The notes: a model not told the origin generated them from the sequence alone. A DNA stretch of 34,946 bases from Candidatus Pararuminococcus gallinarum (GCA_904419775.1 CAJFSX010000009.1:1-34946), one strand, 5' to 3'; counted from the first letter of the stretch, positions 1 to 5,959 are shown. Made by a program: numbers and translations.

Positions 1-126
1 TAAAAAGATACCGGTGGAATCCCTGGGAATAGACGCGTGTTTTTAACCGGCACCTGTAGCCTGTGAGATTGTCTATTTTTCCCCCATGGGCAGGATGTAA
101 GTCAAGAATATATATAAATATAGAAG
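1..126 (+). other. Unassigned left-edge segment (upstream gene end or structured leader)
   Basis: No complete gene fits here. One frame is open from base 2 to a TAA at 44-46 and could be the last 14 codons of an upstream gene. Alternatively the segment is the 3' part of a structured leader RNA, because it runs directly into the hairpin at 127-167 and then feoA with no clear promoter between them. Some short strings (CCGGTG followed by AATCC, then GACGCG, and later AAGTCAAGA) are reminiscent of a cobalamin riboswitch, but no good B12 box is visible. Undecided. Confidence 0.3.
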
Positions 127-167
127 AAAACGCCGCTGAGCCCTGTGGGAGGGAACAGCGGCGTTTT
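127..167 (+). terminator. Hairpin terminator or attenuator upstream of feoA
   Basis: A perfect 12-bp stem is formed by 127-138 (AAAACGCCGCTG) and 156-167 (CAGCGGCGTTTT), with a 17-nt loop. The 3' arm ends in TTTT and is followed by GATTT. It either ends an upstream transcript or acts as an attenuator for feoAB. No convincing promoter was seen between it and feoA, which slightly favours readthrough control. Confidence 0.75.
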
Positions 168-251
168 GATTTGGGGGGCTATAACAGGACTAATCCGGCC
201 GGATGGCGCATACACATCAATGAGATGACAAGAAGAAAGGGGGGACGGGCT

Positions 252-482
252 GTGTGGAGAAAAAAGACACTGGGCGATCTTCGCCCTGGCCAGAGCGGGA
301 CGGTTTTGCGGGTCGGCGGCCAGGGCGCCATTAAGCGGAAACTGGTGGACATGGGGATTACGCCGGGTGTGAAGATTGTGGTGCGGAAAAAGGCGCCGCT
401 GGGGGATCCCATTGAGGTGGAACTTTGGGGCTTCGCCCTATTATTGCGCCGAGACGACGCGGTGAAAATCGAGATGGAGTAG
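252..482 (+). CDS. feoA: Ferrous iron transport protein FeoA
   Basis: A small cytoplasmic SH3-like protein of 76 residues, the normal FeoA length, that supports FeoB in ferrous iron uptake. It shows the family pattern LGDLRPGQSGTV near the N-terminus, then RKLVDMGITPGV and a C-terminal ALLLRRDDAVKIEME. I chose the GTG start at 252 because a G-rich Shine-Dalgarno (AAGGGGGG) lies 7 nt upstream and this start gives the family length. The frame stays open further upstream to an ATG at 225, but that start has no ribosome binding site and would add residues not expected in FeoA. The stop lies 11 nt before feoB, and the two genes form an operon. No Fur or DtxR box was recognised upstream. Confidence 0.9.
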   Translation: MWRKKTLGDLRPGQSGTVLRVGGQGAIKRKLVDMGITPGVKIVVRKKAPLGDPIEVELWGFALLLRRDDAVKIEME

Positions 483-493
483 GAGGGAAGGCC

Positions 494-2518
494 ATGGGGC
501 AGAGGAAAAGCCGGGTGGTGGCGCTGGTGGGCAATCCCAACTGCGGAAAGACCACCCTCTTTAACGCCCTCACCGGAAGCCGCCAGTATGTGGGGAACTG
601 GCCGGGGGTCACGGTGGAAAAGAAGGAGGGTTCCATCAAAAACAGCTTCCTGCGGCTGATGGATTTGCCGGGCATCTACTCTCTGTCCCCCTATTCCTTG
701 GAGGAGAAGATTGCACGGGATTATATTCTGGATGGACAGCCCGATCTTATCCTCAACATTGTGGACGGGACCAATATCCAGCGCAACCTCTACCTCAGCC
801 TTCAGCTTCTGGAGCTGGGAATGCCCACCGTCATCGCTGTCAATATGATGGATGACGTCCGGGCCAAGGGGGATCAAATCCACTGCGACATTCTTTCCCG
901 CAGGCTGGGGGTGCCAGTTCTCCCCATTTCCGCCCGGCGAGAGGAGAATCTGCCGGAGCTCCTGCAAACCATGGAGGAGCTTGCGCGGTCGGGAATTGAC
1001 CCCAAGACAGAGATCCGCTATAACCGCCGGACGGAAAAGGCTTTGGGGGAGCTAAGGGAGGCCTTTTCCTCTGCCGGTACTCCGCTGGGGAAAGGAGCCC
1101 GGTTTTATCTTCCAAAGCTTCTGGAGGACGATAGGGAAATCCAGGACAGGCTGCAACTTTCCGCCTCGCTGCGGGAAAGGCTCCAGGAAATCATCCGGCG
1201 GTATGAATCGGATGCCCTTTATGGAGACCGAGACACCTTGGTGGCCGATGCCAGATATCAGGCCATTGAAGCCCTTTGCAGGGAGGCGGTGGAGAGCAAG
1301 AGGCCCCCTGGCGCTCTGACCCTGTCCGACCGAATTGACCGGATTGCCACCGGACCCGTCTCTGCCTTCCCGGTCTTTTTGGGGATGATGTTCCTCATAT
1401 TTTCCACCACCTTCGGTCCGGTGGGGCGGACGCTGGGGATGGGGATGGAATGGCTGGTGACGGCTTTGTCGGCGGGGATGGGGGATATCCTCAAGAGCCT
1501 GGGCGCTTCTCCCTGGCTCCAAAGCCTGATTTTGGACGGAGCCGTAGCTGGTGTAGGCGCGGTGCTCTCCTTTCTTCCCCAAATCCTGCTGCTGTTTCTC
1601 TTCCTCTCCCTGTTGGAGGACAGCGGCTACATGGCTCGGGCCGCCTTTATTATGGACCGTCCACTGCGGAAGCTGGGGCTCTCAGGCAAGTCCTTTATCC
1701 CCATGCTCATGGGGTTTGGATGCACCACCCCTGCGGTGATGGCAGCCCGCACCATAGAAAAGGAGAAGGAGCGGCGGATGACCATCATGCTGACCCCCTT
1801 TATGTCCTGCAGCGCGAGACTGCCCATCTATGCCGTATTTGCGGGGACGTTTTTCCCCTCCTGTGGAGGGGTTGTGATCTTTTCTATCTACCTTCTGGGG
1901 ATGGCGGTGGCCGTCGTTTGCGGGCTGCTTTTGAAAAAGACGGTGTTTCGGGAGGATGATTCCGCCTTTGTTATGGAACTGCCGCCCTACCGCCTGCCGG
2001 CCTTGAAAACCATCGGGCTGCATCTTTGGGAAAGGTGCAGGGGATTTATCATCCGGGCCGGAACCCTGATCTTTCTCATGACCATCCTCGTTTGGCTGTT
2101 GCAGCACTTTGACTTTGGCCTGCATCCGGCGGAGGATATGTCGGAAAGTATGTTTGCCGTTATGGGCGGTATGCTGGCTCCCCTGATTTCCCCTTTGGGG
2201 TTTGGGTTCTGGCAGGCGGCGGTGGCCCTCCTCACCGGGCTGGTAGCCAAGGAAACGGTGGTTTCCTCCCTGATGCTGCTCTATGGCTGTAGCAGCCAGG
2301 CGGCGCTTTCAGCCACCCTCTCCCAGGTGTTTACCCCCCTTTCCGCCTGCTCCTTTATGGCCTTTGTCCTATTGTATATGCCCTGTGTCTCCGCCTTTGC
2401 GGCCATCCGCAAGGAGATGAACTCCCTGGGCTGGGCGGCCGCTGCCGGGGCCCTTCAGATGGCGGAGGCCTATCTGGTCTCCCTGGGAATTTATCAGGTG
2501 GGAAGCCTGTTGCTGTAA
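494..2518 (+). CDS. feoB: Ferrous iron transporter FeoB
   Basis: The membrane permease for GTP-dependent ferrous iron uptake, 674 residues. The N-terminal G domain shows all motifs: G1 GNPNCGKTT at residues 13-21, the G2 threonine at 40, G3 DLPG at 57-60, G4 NMMD at 117-120, and G5 around VLPISAR. A helical GDI-like region follows. The hydrophobic C-terminal half contains the duplicated Gate segments, including GYMARAAFIMD, FGCTTPA and GLVAKETVVSSL. The ATG at 494 follows AGGAGGGAAG; extending further upstream would overlap feoA. No feoC-like gene follows; a terminator comes immediately after the stop. The protein is in the usual size range and looks intact. Expression probably depends on the feoA leader. 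Confidence 0.96.
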   Translation: MGQRKSRVVALVGNPNCGKTTLFNALTGSRQYVGNWPGVTVEKKEGSIKNSFLRLMDLPGIYSLSPYSLEEKIARDYILDGQPDLILNIVDGTNIQRNLYLSLQLLELGMPTVIAVNMMDDVRAKGDQIHCDILSRRLGVPVLPISARREENLPELLQTMEELARSGIDPKTEIRYNRRTEKALGELREAFSSAGTPLGKGARFYLPKLLEDDREIQDRLQLSASLRERLQEIIRRYESDALYGDRDTLVADARYQAIEALCREAVESKRPPGALTLSDRIDRIATGPVSAFPVFLGMMFLIFSTTFGPVGRTLGMGMEWLVTALSAGMGDILKSLGASPWLQSLILDGAVAGVGAVLSFLPQILLLFLFLSLLEDSGYMARAAFIMDRPLRKLGLSGKSFIPMLMGFGCTTPAVMAARTIEKEKERRMTIMLTPFMSCSARLPIYAVFAGTFFPSCGGVVIFSIYLLGMAVAVVCGLLLKKTVFREDDSAFVMELPPYRLPALKTIGLHLWERCRGFIIRAGTLIFLMTILVWLLQHFDFGLHPAEDMSESMFAVMGGMLAPLISPLGFGFWQAAVALLTGLVAKETVVSSLMLLYGCSSQAALSATLSQVFTPLSACSFMAFVLLYMPCVSAFAAIRKEMNSLGWAAAAGALQMAEAYLVSLGIYQVGSLLL

Positions 2519-2520
2519 AT

Positions 2521-2550
2521 AAAAAAGAGGCGGAAATCCGCCTCTTTTTT
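2521..2550. terminator. Bidirectional terminator between feoB and the AbrB-like gene
   Basis: A stem pairs 2521-2534 (AAAAAAGAGGCGGA) with 2537-2550 (TCCGCCTCTTTTTT). The A-run on one side and the T-run on the other allow it to stop the converging transcripts of feoB (+) and the regulator at 2549-2797 (-). Confidence 0.9.
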
Positions 2551-2797
2551 ATTTTGCGGCGTTGGCCGCGGCGATTTTTTTCATGCAGCTTTGACAGAGG
2601 GTGTGGCCGTCGATGTCGGAAAGGGCTTCCTCGCCGCCGCAGAGAACGCAGGCAGGGGAATATTTTTCCACAAAGACGCGGTTTTGGTAGAGGGTGAGGA
2701 CCGCTTCGCTGCCTTCAGAAAGCTGCAGTGCCTGGCGGTACTCTACGGGAAGGACAATGCGGCCGATCTCATCGACCTTGCGGATGACGGGCATCAT
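2549..2797 (-). CDS. AbrB/SpoVT-type DNA-binding regulator with a four-cysteine zinc-knuckle tail
   Basis: An 82-residue transcription regulator. Residues 1-46 match the swapped-hairpin AbrB/MazE/SpoVT domain (VIRKVDEIGRIVLPVEYRQAL, followed by a GSEAVLTLY-type strand region). The tail has C50-x2-C53 and C68-x2-C71, a spacing expected of a small zinc-binding knuckle; metal binding is inferred. The start is the first ATG of an ATGATG pair, 7 nt after GGAGG. A strong sigma-A promoter with a 17-bp spacer lies upstream, and its -10 falls inside an operator-like repeat shared with the divergent XRE gene. This suggests autoregulation or cross-regulation. It has no toxin partner in the usual antitoxin arrangement. 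Its targets are unknown. Confidence 0.88.
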   Translation of the reverse strand: MMPVIRKVDEIGRIVLPVEYRQALQLSEGSEAVLTLYQNRVFVEKYSPACVLCGGEEALSDIDGHTLCQSCMKKIAAANAAK

Positions 2798-2833
2798 AGG
2801 ATGACCTCCTTCGATTGTTTACAATATATACAT

Positions 2834-2857
2834 ATTTTAATTCTTATAAAGAATTAT
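2834..2857 (+). repeat. Operator-like site 1 (left arm of a 24-bp inverted pair)
   Basis: A 24-bp site matching the reverse complement of 2877-2900 at 21 of 24 positions. The shared core is ATTTTAATTCTTAT, then three variable bases, then GAATTAT. It also has internal dyad symmetry AATTC-N7-GAATT. It overlaps the -10 and spacer of the AbrB-like promoter, so a protein bound here would be expected to block that promoter. Confidence 0.75.
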
Positions 2858-2862
2858 GTCAA
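2834..2862 (-). promoter_or_regulatory. Sigma-A promoter of the AbrB-like gene
   Basis: On the minus strand, a consensus -35 TTGACA (complement of 2857-2862) is separated by exactly 17 bp from a -10 TAAAAT (complement of 2834-2839). The expected start is near 2827, giving a leader of about 30 nt before the ATG. The spacer contains the inverted repeat AATTCTT-ATA-AAGAATT at 2839-2855. Confidence 0.85.
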
Positions 2863-2875
2863 CGCTTCGAGACAA

Positions 2876-2881
2876 TATAAT
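2876..2881 (+). promoter_or_regulatory. Candidate -10 (TATAAT) for the XRE-family gene
   Basis: A perfect TATAAT on the plus strand lies 28 nt before the GTG at 2910. No good -35 is found at 16-18 bp spacing, as expected for an activator-dependent or weak promoter. A second possible -10, TAAAAT at 2895-2900, would give an almost leaderless transcript. The element abuts operator-like site 2. Confidence 0.45.
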
Positions 2882-2900
2882 TCCAAATAAGAATTAAAAT
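2877..2900 (-). repeat. Operator-like site 2 (right arm of a 24-bp inverted pair)
   Basis: The inverted partner of 2834-2857, with arms separated by 19 bp. It carries the same AATTC-N7-GAATT dyad at 2879-2895; dyad centres are 40 bp apart, close to four helical turns. It overlaps the TATAAT of the XRE gene. Confidence 0.75.
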
Positions 2901-2909
2901 GTGTGAGTT

Positions 2910-3164
2910 GTGGCTATGAAAAGTAGAAGATTGCCTTTAGGCGATAAAAATATAATTGGAGCCAAAGTTACAGAGTTGAGAAAGAAGCGTCGGATGACAC
3001 AAAAAGAATTAATGGCTCAAATGCAAGTAAGAGGGGTAAATATTCCTTATTCCAGTTTGTCGAAGCTAGAAGGACAGACTCGAGCCGTAAACGATAAAGA
3101 GCTTATCGTGCTATGTGATATTTTTGGAGTTGATATGAATTTCTGGGCGGAAACAGAAGAATAA
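2910..3164 (+). CDS. Small XRE-family helix-turn-helix regulator
   Basis: An 84-residue DNA-binding protein consisting almost only of an XRE/Cro-CI helix-turn-helix. Residues 15-75 contain the pattern IGAKVTELRKKRRMTQKELM, a turn, SSLSKLEGQTRAV and the terminal ELIVLCDIFGV helix. The start is either GTG 2910 or ATG 2916. Neither has a clear Shine-Dalgarno, unlike almost every neighbour. The coding sequence is visibly AT-richer than flanking genes, with AGA/AAA/ATT-type codons, suggesting acquisition by transfer or a phage origin. It is divergent from the AbrB-like gene across a paired operator region and ends in its own terminator, so it is probably monocistronic and autoregulated. Confidence 0.85.
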   Translation: MAMKSRRLPLGDKNIIGAKVTELRKKRRMTQKELMAQMQVRGVNIPYSSLSKLEGQTRAVNDKELIVLCDIFGVDMNFWAETEE

Positions 3165-3197
3165 AGCCGGAGAAAGCAGCGCTTTCTCCGGCTTTTT
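3163..3197. terminator. Bidirectional terminator between the XRE gene and the SLOG gene
   Basis: A perfect 15-bp stem pairs 3163-3177 with 3181-3195, with an AGC loop. A T-run follows on the plus strand and an A-run precedes it, so it serves both convergent genes. It overlaps the TAA of the XRE gene. Confidence 0.92.
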
Positions 3198-3199
3198 GT

Positions 3200-3538
3200 T
3201 TATATGGGAATTACCCGAAAGGGCTTTTGTTTTTTGATGCAATGCAAAATGGTATTGCGGGTCCCGCGGGATTTTGTATCCCAGAAGGCCAGTACATAAT
3301 CGGCGTAATCCACAATCTTTTCATTGCGTATGAGGGGCGCGATTTTTCCAAAGTTATGATAATCGGGGAGGAAACAGGTGAATTTCAGCCCCAGCTCTTT
3401 GGCCGCCAATTCCCCCAGGGAATCCACGCCCCGGGCGCCGCCGCTGACAATTTCGGTGGCGTCCTCCGGAATATAGGGCAGAATAAAATCCACTTGCAGA
3501 TGTGCTAGACTGCGGGATCCGACCACGGCGACTTTCAC
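3200..3538 (-). CDS. Small SLOG-superfamily (YspA/YpsA-related) protein
   Basis: A 112-residue Rossmann-like protein. It begins MKVAVVGSRSL and contains VSGGARGVDSLGELAA, the glycine-rich SLOG nucleotide-ligand-binding signature, followed by FLPDYHNFGK and LAFWDTKSRGTRNTI near the end. This resembles the YspA/DUF2493 branch of SLOG, whose members are proposed to bind or process nucleotide-derived ligands; the true ligand is unknown. The GTG start at 3538 is placed 8 nt after GGAGG. The frame remains open upstream to 3673, but that extension does not resemble the family. It is a single gene on the opposite strand, directly upstream of spoIVB, where the recN/argR genes of Bacillus would be. DprA at 18740 shares the same fold superfamily. 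Confidence 0.82.
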   Translation of the reverse strand: MKVAVVGSRSLAHLQVDFILPYIPEDATEIVSGGARGVDSLGELAAKELGLKFTCFLPDYHNFGKIAPLIRNEKIVDYADYVLAFWDTKSRGTRNTILHCIKKQKPFRVIPI

Positions 3539-3577
3539 AGACACAACCTCCAGGCAGCAGCGCGGGGCGCTGGATGA

Positions 3578-3614
3578 TAAATTAACAAAATTGGGCTCTA
3601 TTGGTGTTAATTTA
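3578..3614. repeat. 10-bp inverted repeat between the SLOG gene and spoIVB
   Basis: TAAATTAACA at 3578-3587 pairs with TGTTAATTTA at 3605-3614 across a 17-nt spacer. The location in a divergent intergenic region suggests an operator, but no known consensus was recognised. Confidence 0.45.
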
Positions 3615-3620
3615 ATCATA

Positions 3621-3647
3621 TCACCTTTTAAATCTAAAACAAGGTGA
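3621..3647. repeat. 7-bp inverted repeat upstream of spoIVB
   Basis: TCACCTT at 3621-3627 and AAGGTGA at 3641-3647, separated by 13 AT-rich bases. It may be a second operator-like element. It has no terminator-like T-run. Confidence 0.35.
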
Positions 3648-3731
3648 ATTTGCCTGAAATATAAAATTGACATCTGGACAAATTAATACCGTCGGCTTTG
3701 CAGCGGCGAATTTTTTTGGGAGGTGTCAAAG

Positions 3732-4976
3732 TTGATAAAAAAACTGTCAAAATTTATTTTTGCGTTATCAGCCGTCATGGCCCTGGCCCTCACAGCCATG
3801 ACGTTCTATAGTAAGTATGCTTTGCCGGATCAATTTTATGTATCCAAAGGACAATCTTTGCAGCTGGACCCCAAGTATTGGATAGAGGCGGTGTCCACCT
3901 CAAACAGCCGTAGCGGCACATCCCAGGTGGACGCCAGTGAAAACGCTACCTACTCTATGGAGCTGCGGCTGTTCGGGATGATCCCGGTCAAGCAGGTCCA
4001 GGTCAATGTGGTGGACCAGTCCGAAGTGGTGGTCTGCGGCACACCTTTTGGCATCAAGATGTTCACCGACGGCGTGCTGGTCATCGGCGCCAGCGACGTG
4101 ATCTGCAACGGCAATTCTGTCAACCCCGCCGAAAACGCGGGGATCAAGGTGGGCGACGTCATCGTCAAGATGAATGGCGCCAAGGTCTATACCAATGAAG
4201 ACGTGGGAAAAATCGTCGAAGGCAGTGAAGGGAAGAGCGTCTCGGTGACCTACCAGCGAAACGGGCAAACCCTCTACACCGATCTGTATCCCGCCCTCTC
4301 TGACGACGGGCAGGGGTATAAAGCGGGGATCTGGGTGCGGGATTCCACAGCGGGAATCGGCACCATGACCTTTTATGATCCCTCTGCCAAAGTGTTTGGC
4401 GGACTGGGCCACGCCATCTGTGATGTAGATACAGGGAAAATCATGCCTCTTTCTTCCGGGGATATTGTAGGCGTCACCATTACCGGCGTTAAAAAGGGAG
4501 AAGCAGGTTCCCCAGGCGAGCTCAAAGGCGGCTTTGTGGAGAGCCAGCAGCTGGGTGAGCTATCCCTCAACGGGGAAACCGGCGTATACGGCATGATTGA
4601 GAACCCCTCCTTGATCCAGGGAACAGCCTTGCCGGTGGCATTTAAACAGGAGGTCAAGGCGGAGAAAGCTCAGATTATCACCACCTTAGATGGACAGAGC
4701 GCGGAAAAATTTGAGGTGATGATCGAAGAGGTCAATTACGACGACAACAATCCGACAAAAAATATGGTGGTCAAAATCACCGATCCCCAGCTTCTGTCAA
4801 AAACGGGGGGAATTGTACAAGGCATGAGCGGAAGTCCCATTATCCAGGATGGCAAGCTTATCGGCGCCGTCACCCACGTTTTTGTCAATGATCCGACAAA
4901 AGGCTACGGTATTTTTGCCGAAAATATGCTGTCCAGCGCTAAAAATGTTGAATTTTCTGAAACAAATGCCGCATAA
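3732..4976 (+). CDS. spoIVB: Sporulation serine protease SpoIVB (S55 family)
   Basis: The signalling protease made in the forespore that crosses into the intermembrane space and triggers SpoIVFB-dependent processing of pro-sigma-K. It has 414 residues from the TTG at 3732. There is one N-terminal membrane segment (about residues 8-28), a PDZ domain around AENAGIKVGDVIVKMNG, and a C-terminal S55 domain. Catalytic residues by family alignment are H227 in GLGHAICD, D351 in KITDPQLL and S366 in GMSGSPI; the D-to-S spacing equals that of Bacillus SpoIVB. The GTG at 3723 is in frame but lies inside the GGGAGGTG Shine-Dalgarno, so TTG is preferred. It lies immediately upstream of spo0A, as in other spore formers. 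I found no convincing sigma-F/G promoter by eye. Confidence 0.95.
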   Translation: MIKKLSKFIFALSAVMALALTAMTFYSKYALPDQFYVSKGQSLQLDPKYWIEAVSTSNSRSGTSQVDASENATYSMELRLFGMIPVKQVQVNVVDQSEVVVCGTPFGIKMFTDGVLVIGASDVICNGNSVNPAENAGIKVGDVIVKMNGAKVYTNEDVGKIVEGSEGKSVSVTYQRNGQTLYTDLYPALSDDGQGYKAGIWVRDSTAGIGTMTFYDPSAKVFGGLGHAICDVDTGKIMPLSSGDIVGVTITGVKKGEAGSPGELKGGFVESQQLGELSLNGETGVYGMIENPSLIQGTALPVAFKQEVKAEKAQIITTLDGQSAEKFEVMIEEVNYDDNNPTKNMVVKITDPQLLSKTGGIVQGMSGSPIIQDGKLIGAVTHVFVNDPTKGYGIFAENMLSSAKNVEFSETNAA

Positions 4977-5000
4977 GAATTGACTTTAGCAGGCGAGAAT
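4973..5000 (+). promoter_or_regulatory. Candidate sigma-H promoter of spo0A
   Basis: ATAAGAATT at 4973-4981 is followed after 14 bp by AGAAT at 4996-5000. This fits the Bacillus sigma-H pattern RWAGGAXXT-N14-HGAAT with one mismatch (A for G in the upstream element). In Bacillus spo0A is transcribed from both sigma-A and sigma-H promoters, so the position makes sense. It overlaps the spoIVB stop codon and the sigma-A-like promoter. Confidence 0.5.
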
Positions 5001-5008
5001 CCTATAAT
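4980..5008 (+). promoter_or_regulatory. Sigma-A promoter P1 of spo0A
   Basis: TTGACT at 4980-4985, a 17-bp spacer, and a perfect TATAAT at 5003-5008. Transcription would start near 5015, leaving a leader of about 110 nt before spo0A. Confidence 0.8.
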
Positions 5009-5022
5009 AAAAATGGAACTAG

Positions 5023-5041
5023 AAATTTTTGGTAAAAATTT
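5023..5041. repeat. 19-bp palindrome between the two spo0A promoters
   Basis: AAATTTTT-GGT-AAAAATTT, a perfect 8-bp inverted repeat. It lies just after the expected P1 start and before the -35 of P2, so it could be an operator or a leader hairpin. It does not match the 0A box TGTCGAA. Confidence 0.55.
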
Positions 5042-5052
5042 GCGCGATCCCC

Positions 5053-5081
5053 TTGCAATTATTGGAAAAATATGGTAATCT
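5053..5081 (+). promoter_or_regulatory. Candidate sigma-A promoter P2 of spo0A
   Basis: TTGCAA at 5053-5058, a 17-bp spacer, and TAATCT at 5076-5081. The start would be near 5088, giving a leader of about 37 nt. Weaker than P1 but well spaced. Confidence 0.5.
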
Positions 5082-5124
5082 AGGGACATGGAAAAAATTG
5101 GTTAGTAAAAAGGGAGATATGACA

Positions 5125-5907
5125 ATGCAGAGTAAGCTGAAAATTTTAATTGCAGACGACAGCAAGGACTTTATTAACCTTTGTAGCGCCGAGTTTCACA
5201 AATATGAGATCGAGGTGCTATCCACTGCCAAAGATGGCCAGAAAGTGGTGGACAACATCCTCAGCGAAGAGCCGGACGTTGTTCTCATGGATATTTTTAT
5301 GCCCCAGCTGGACGCCCTGGAAGTGATGCAGAAAATTTCGGAACTGCCTGTTCCCAAACGGCCTATCTTTATGGTGATGTCCAGCTTTGACAACGAAAAG
5401 TTCGAGCGCCAAGTTTTGCAGGAGGGCGCGTCTTATTATTTTCTCAAGCCTTTTGATGTCAGTGTGATGGCAAAGCGGATTATGCAGATCGCTGGTCTTT
5501 CTACCGGATCCGCCGCTCCCTTGGTCAGCCACACGACGGCGCACAAGGAGCCGGATCTGGAGGTGATGGTCACCGAGATCATCCATCAAATCGGCGTTCC
5601 CGCTCATATCAAAGGCTACCATTATCTGAGAGAATCCATCATGTTGGCGGTGGAGAATCCGGACATCATCAATTCGGTGACCAAGCAGTTATATCCGTCG
5701 GTGGCTGTCAAGTTTGAGACAACCTCTTCCCGTGTAGAGCGCGCCATCCGTCATGCCATTGAGGTGGCTTGGGATCGGGGCGATGTGGATACCCTTAACT
5801 CCTATTTTGGCTACACCATCCACAACGGCAGAGGGAAGCCGACCAACTCTGAATTTATTGCCATGATCTCCGATAAGCTGCGGTTGAAACTGAAAAATGC
5901 CAACTGA
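5125..5907 (+). CDS. spo0A: Sporulation master response regulator Spo0A
   Basis: The phosphorylation-activated transcription factor that commits the cell to sporulation; 260 residues. The receiver domain (about 1-125) has the acidic pair D11/D12, phospho-acceptor D56 (VLMDIFMP), S86 and K108 (FLKPFD). The C-terminal Spo0A DNA-binding domain includes TTSSRVERAIRHAIEVAW, essentially the known recognition helix sequence. The ATG at 5125 is preferred because GGGAG lies 8 nt upstream; the in-frame ATG at 5119 is only 2 nt from it. The frame open further upstream to 5029 covers the promoter region and is not coding. It is downstream of spoIVB, with its own promoters and terminator. Confidence 0.97.
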   Translation: MQSKLKILIADDSKDFINLCSAEFHKYEIEVLSTAKDGQKVVDNILSEEPDVVLMDIFMPQLDALEVMQKISELPVPKRPIFMVMSSFDNEKFERQVLQEGASYYFLKPFDVSVMAKRIMQIAGLSTGSAAPLVSHTTAHKEPDLEVMVTEIIHQIGVPAHIKGYHYLRESIMLAVENPDIINSVTKQLYPSVAVKFETTSSRVERAIRHAIEVAWDRGDVDTLNSYFGYTIHNGRGKPTNSEFIAMISDKLRLKLKNAN

Positions 5908-5929
5908 GGAATCTTTTCCCAACATCTAG

Positions 5930-5959
5930 GCGCGTCTCGACATTGAGGCGCGCTTTTTT
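5930..5959 (+). terminator. Rho-independent terminator of spo0A
   Basis: GCGCGTCTC at 5930-5938 pairs with GAGGCGCGC at 5945-5953, including one G-U pair, around the loop GACATT. Six Ts follow. Confidence 0.9.

Noticed and set aside
2519-2548. feoC-like small gene after feoB
   Set aside because: Only a terminator fits in the 30 bases between feoB and the convergent AbrB-like gene.
2549-3164. Toxin-antitoxin pair formed by the AbrB-like and XRE genes
   Set aside because: Both are DNA-binding proteins in divergent orientation. Neither resembles a toxin, and no third small gene fits between them.
3667-3695. TTGACA at 3667-3672 as a sigma-A promoter for spoIVB
   Set aside because: At 16-18 bp spacing there is only GC-rich sequence (CGTCGG), so there is no -10. 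spoIVB is also expected to use forespore sigma factors.
5935-5944. TCGACA near the spo0A end as a 0A box
   Set aside because: Only six of seven bases match and it is inside the terminator hairpin after the gene, a poor place for an operator.
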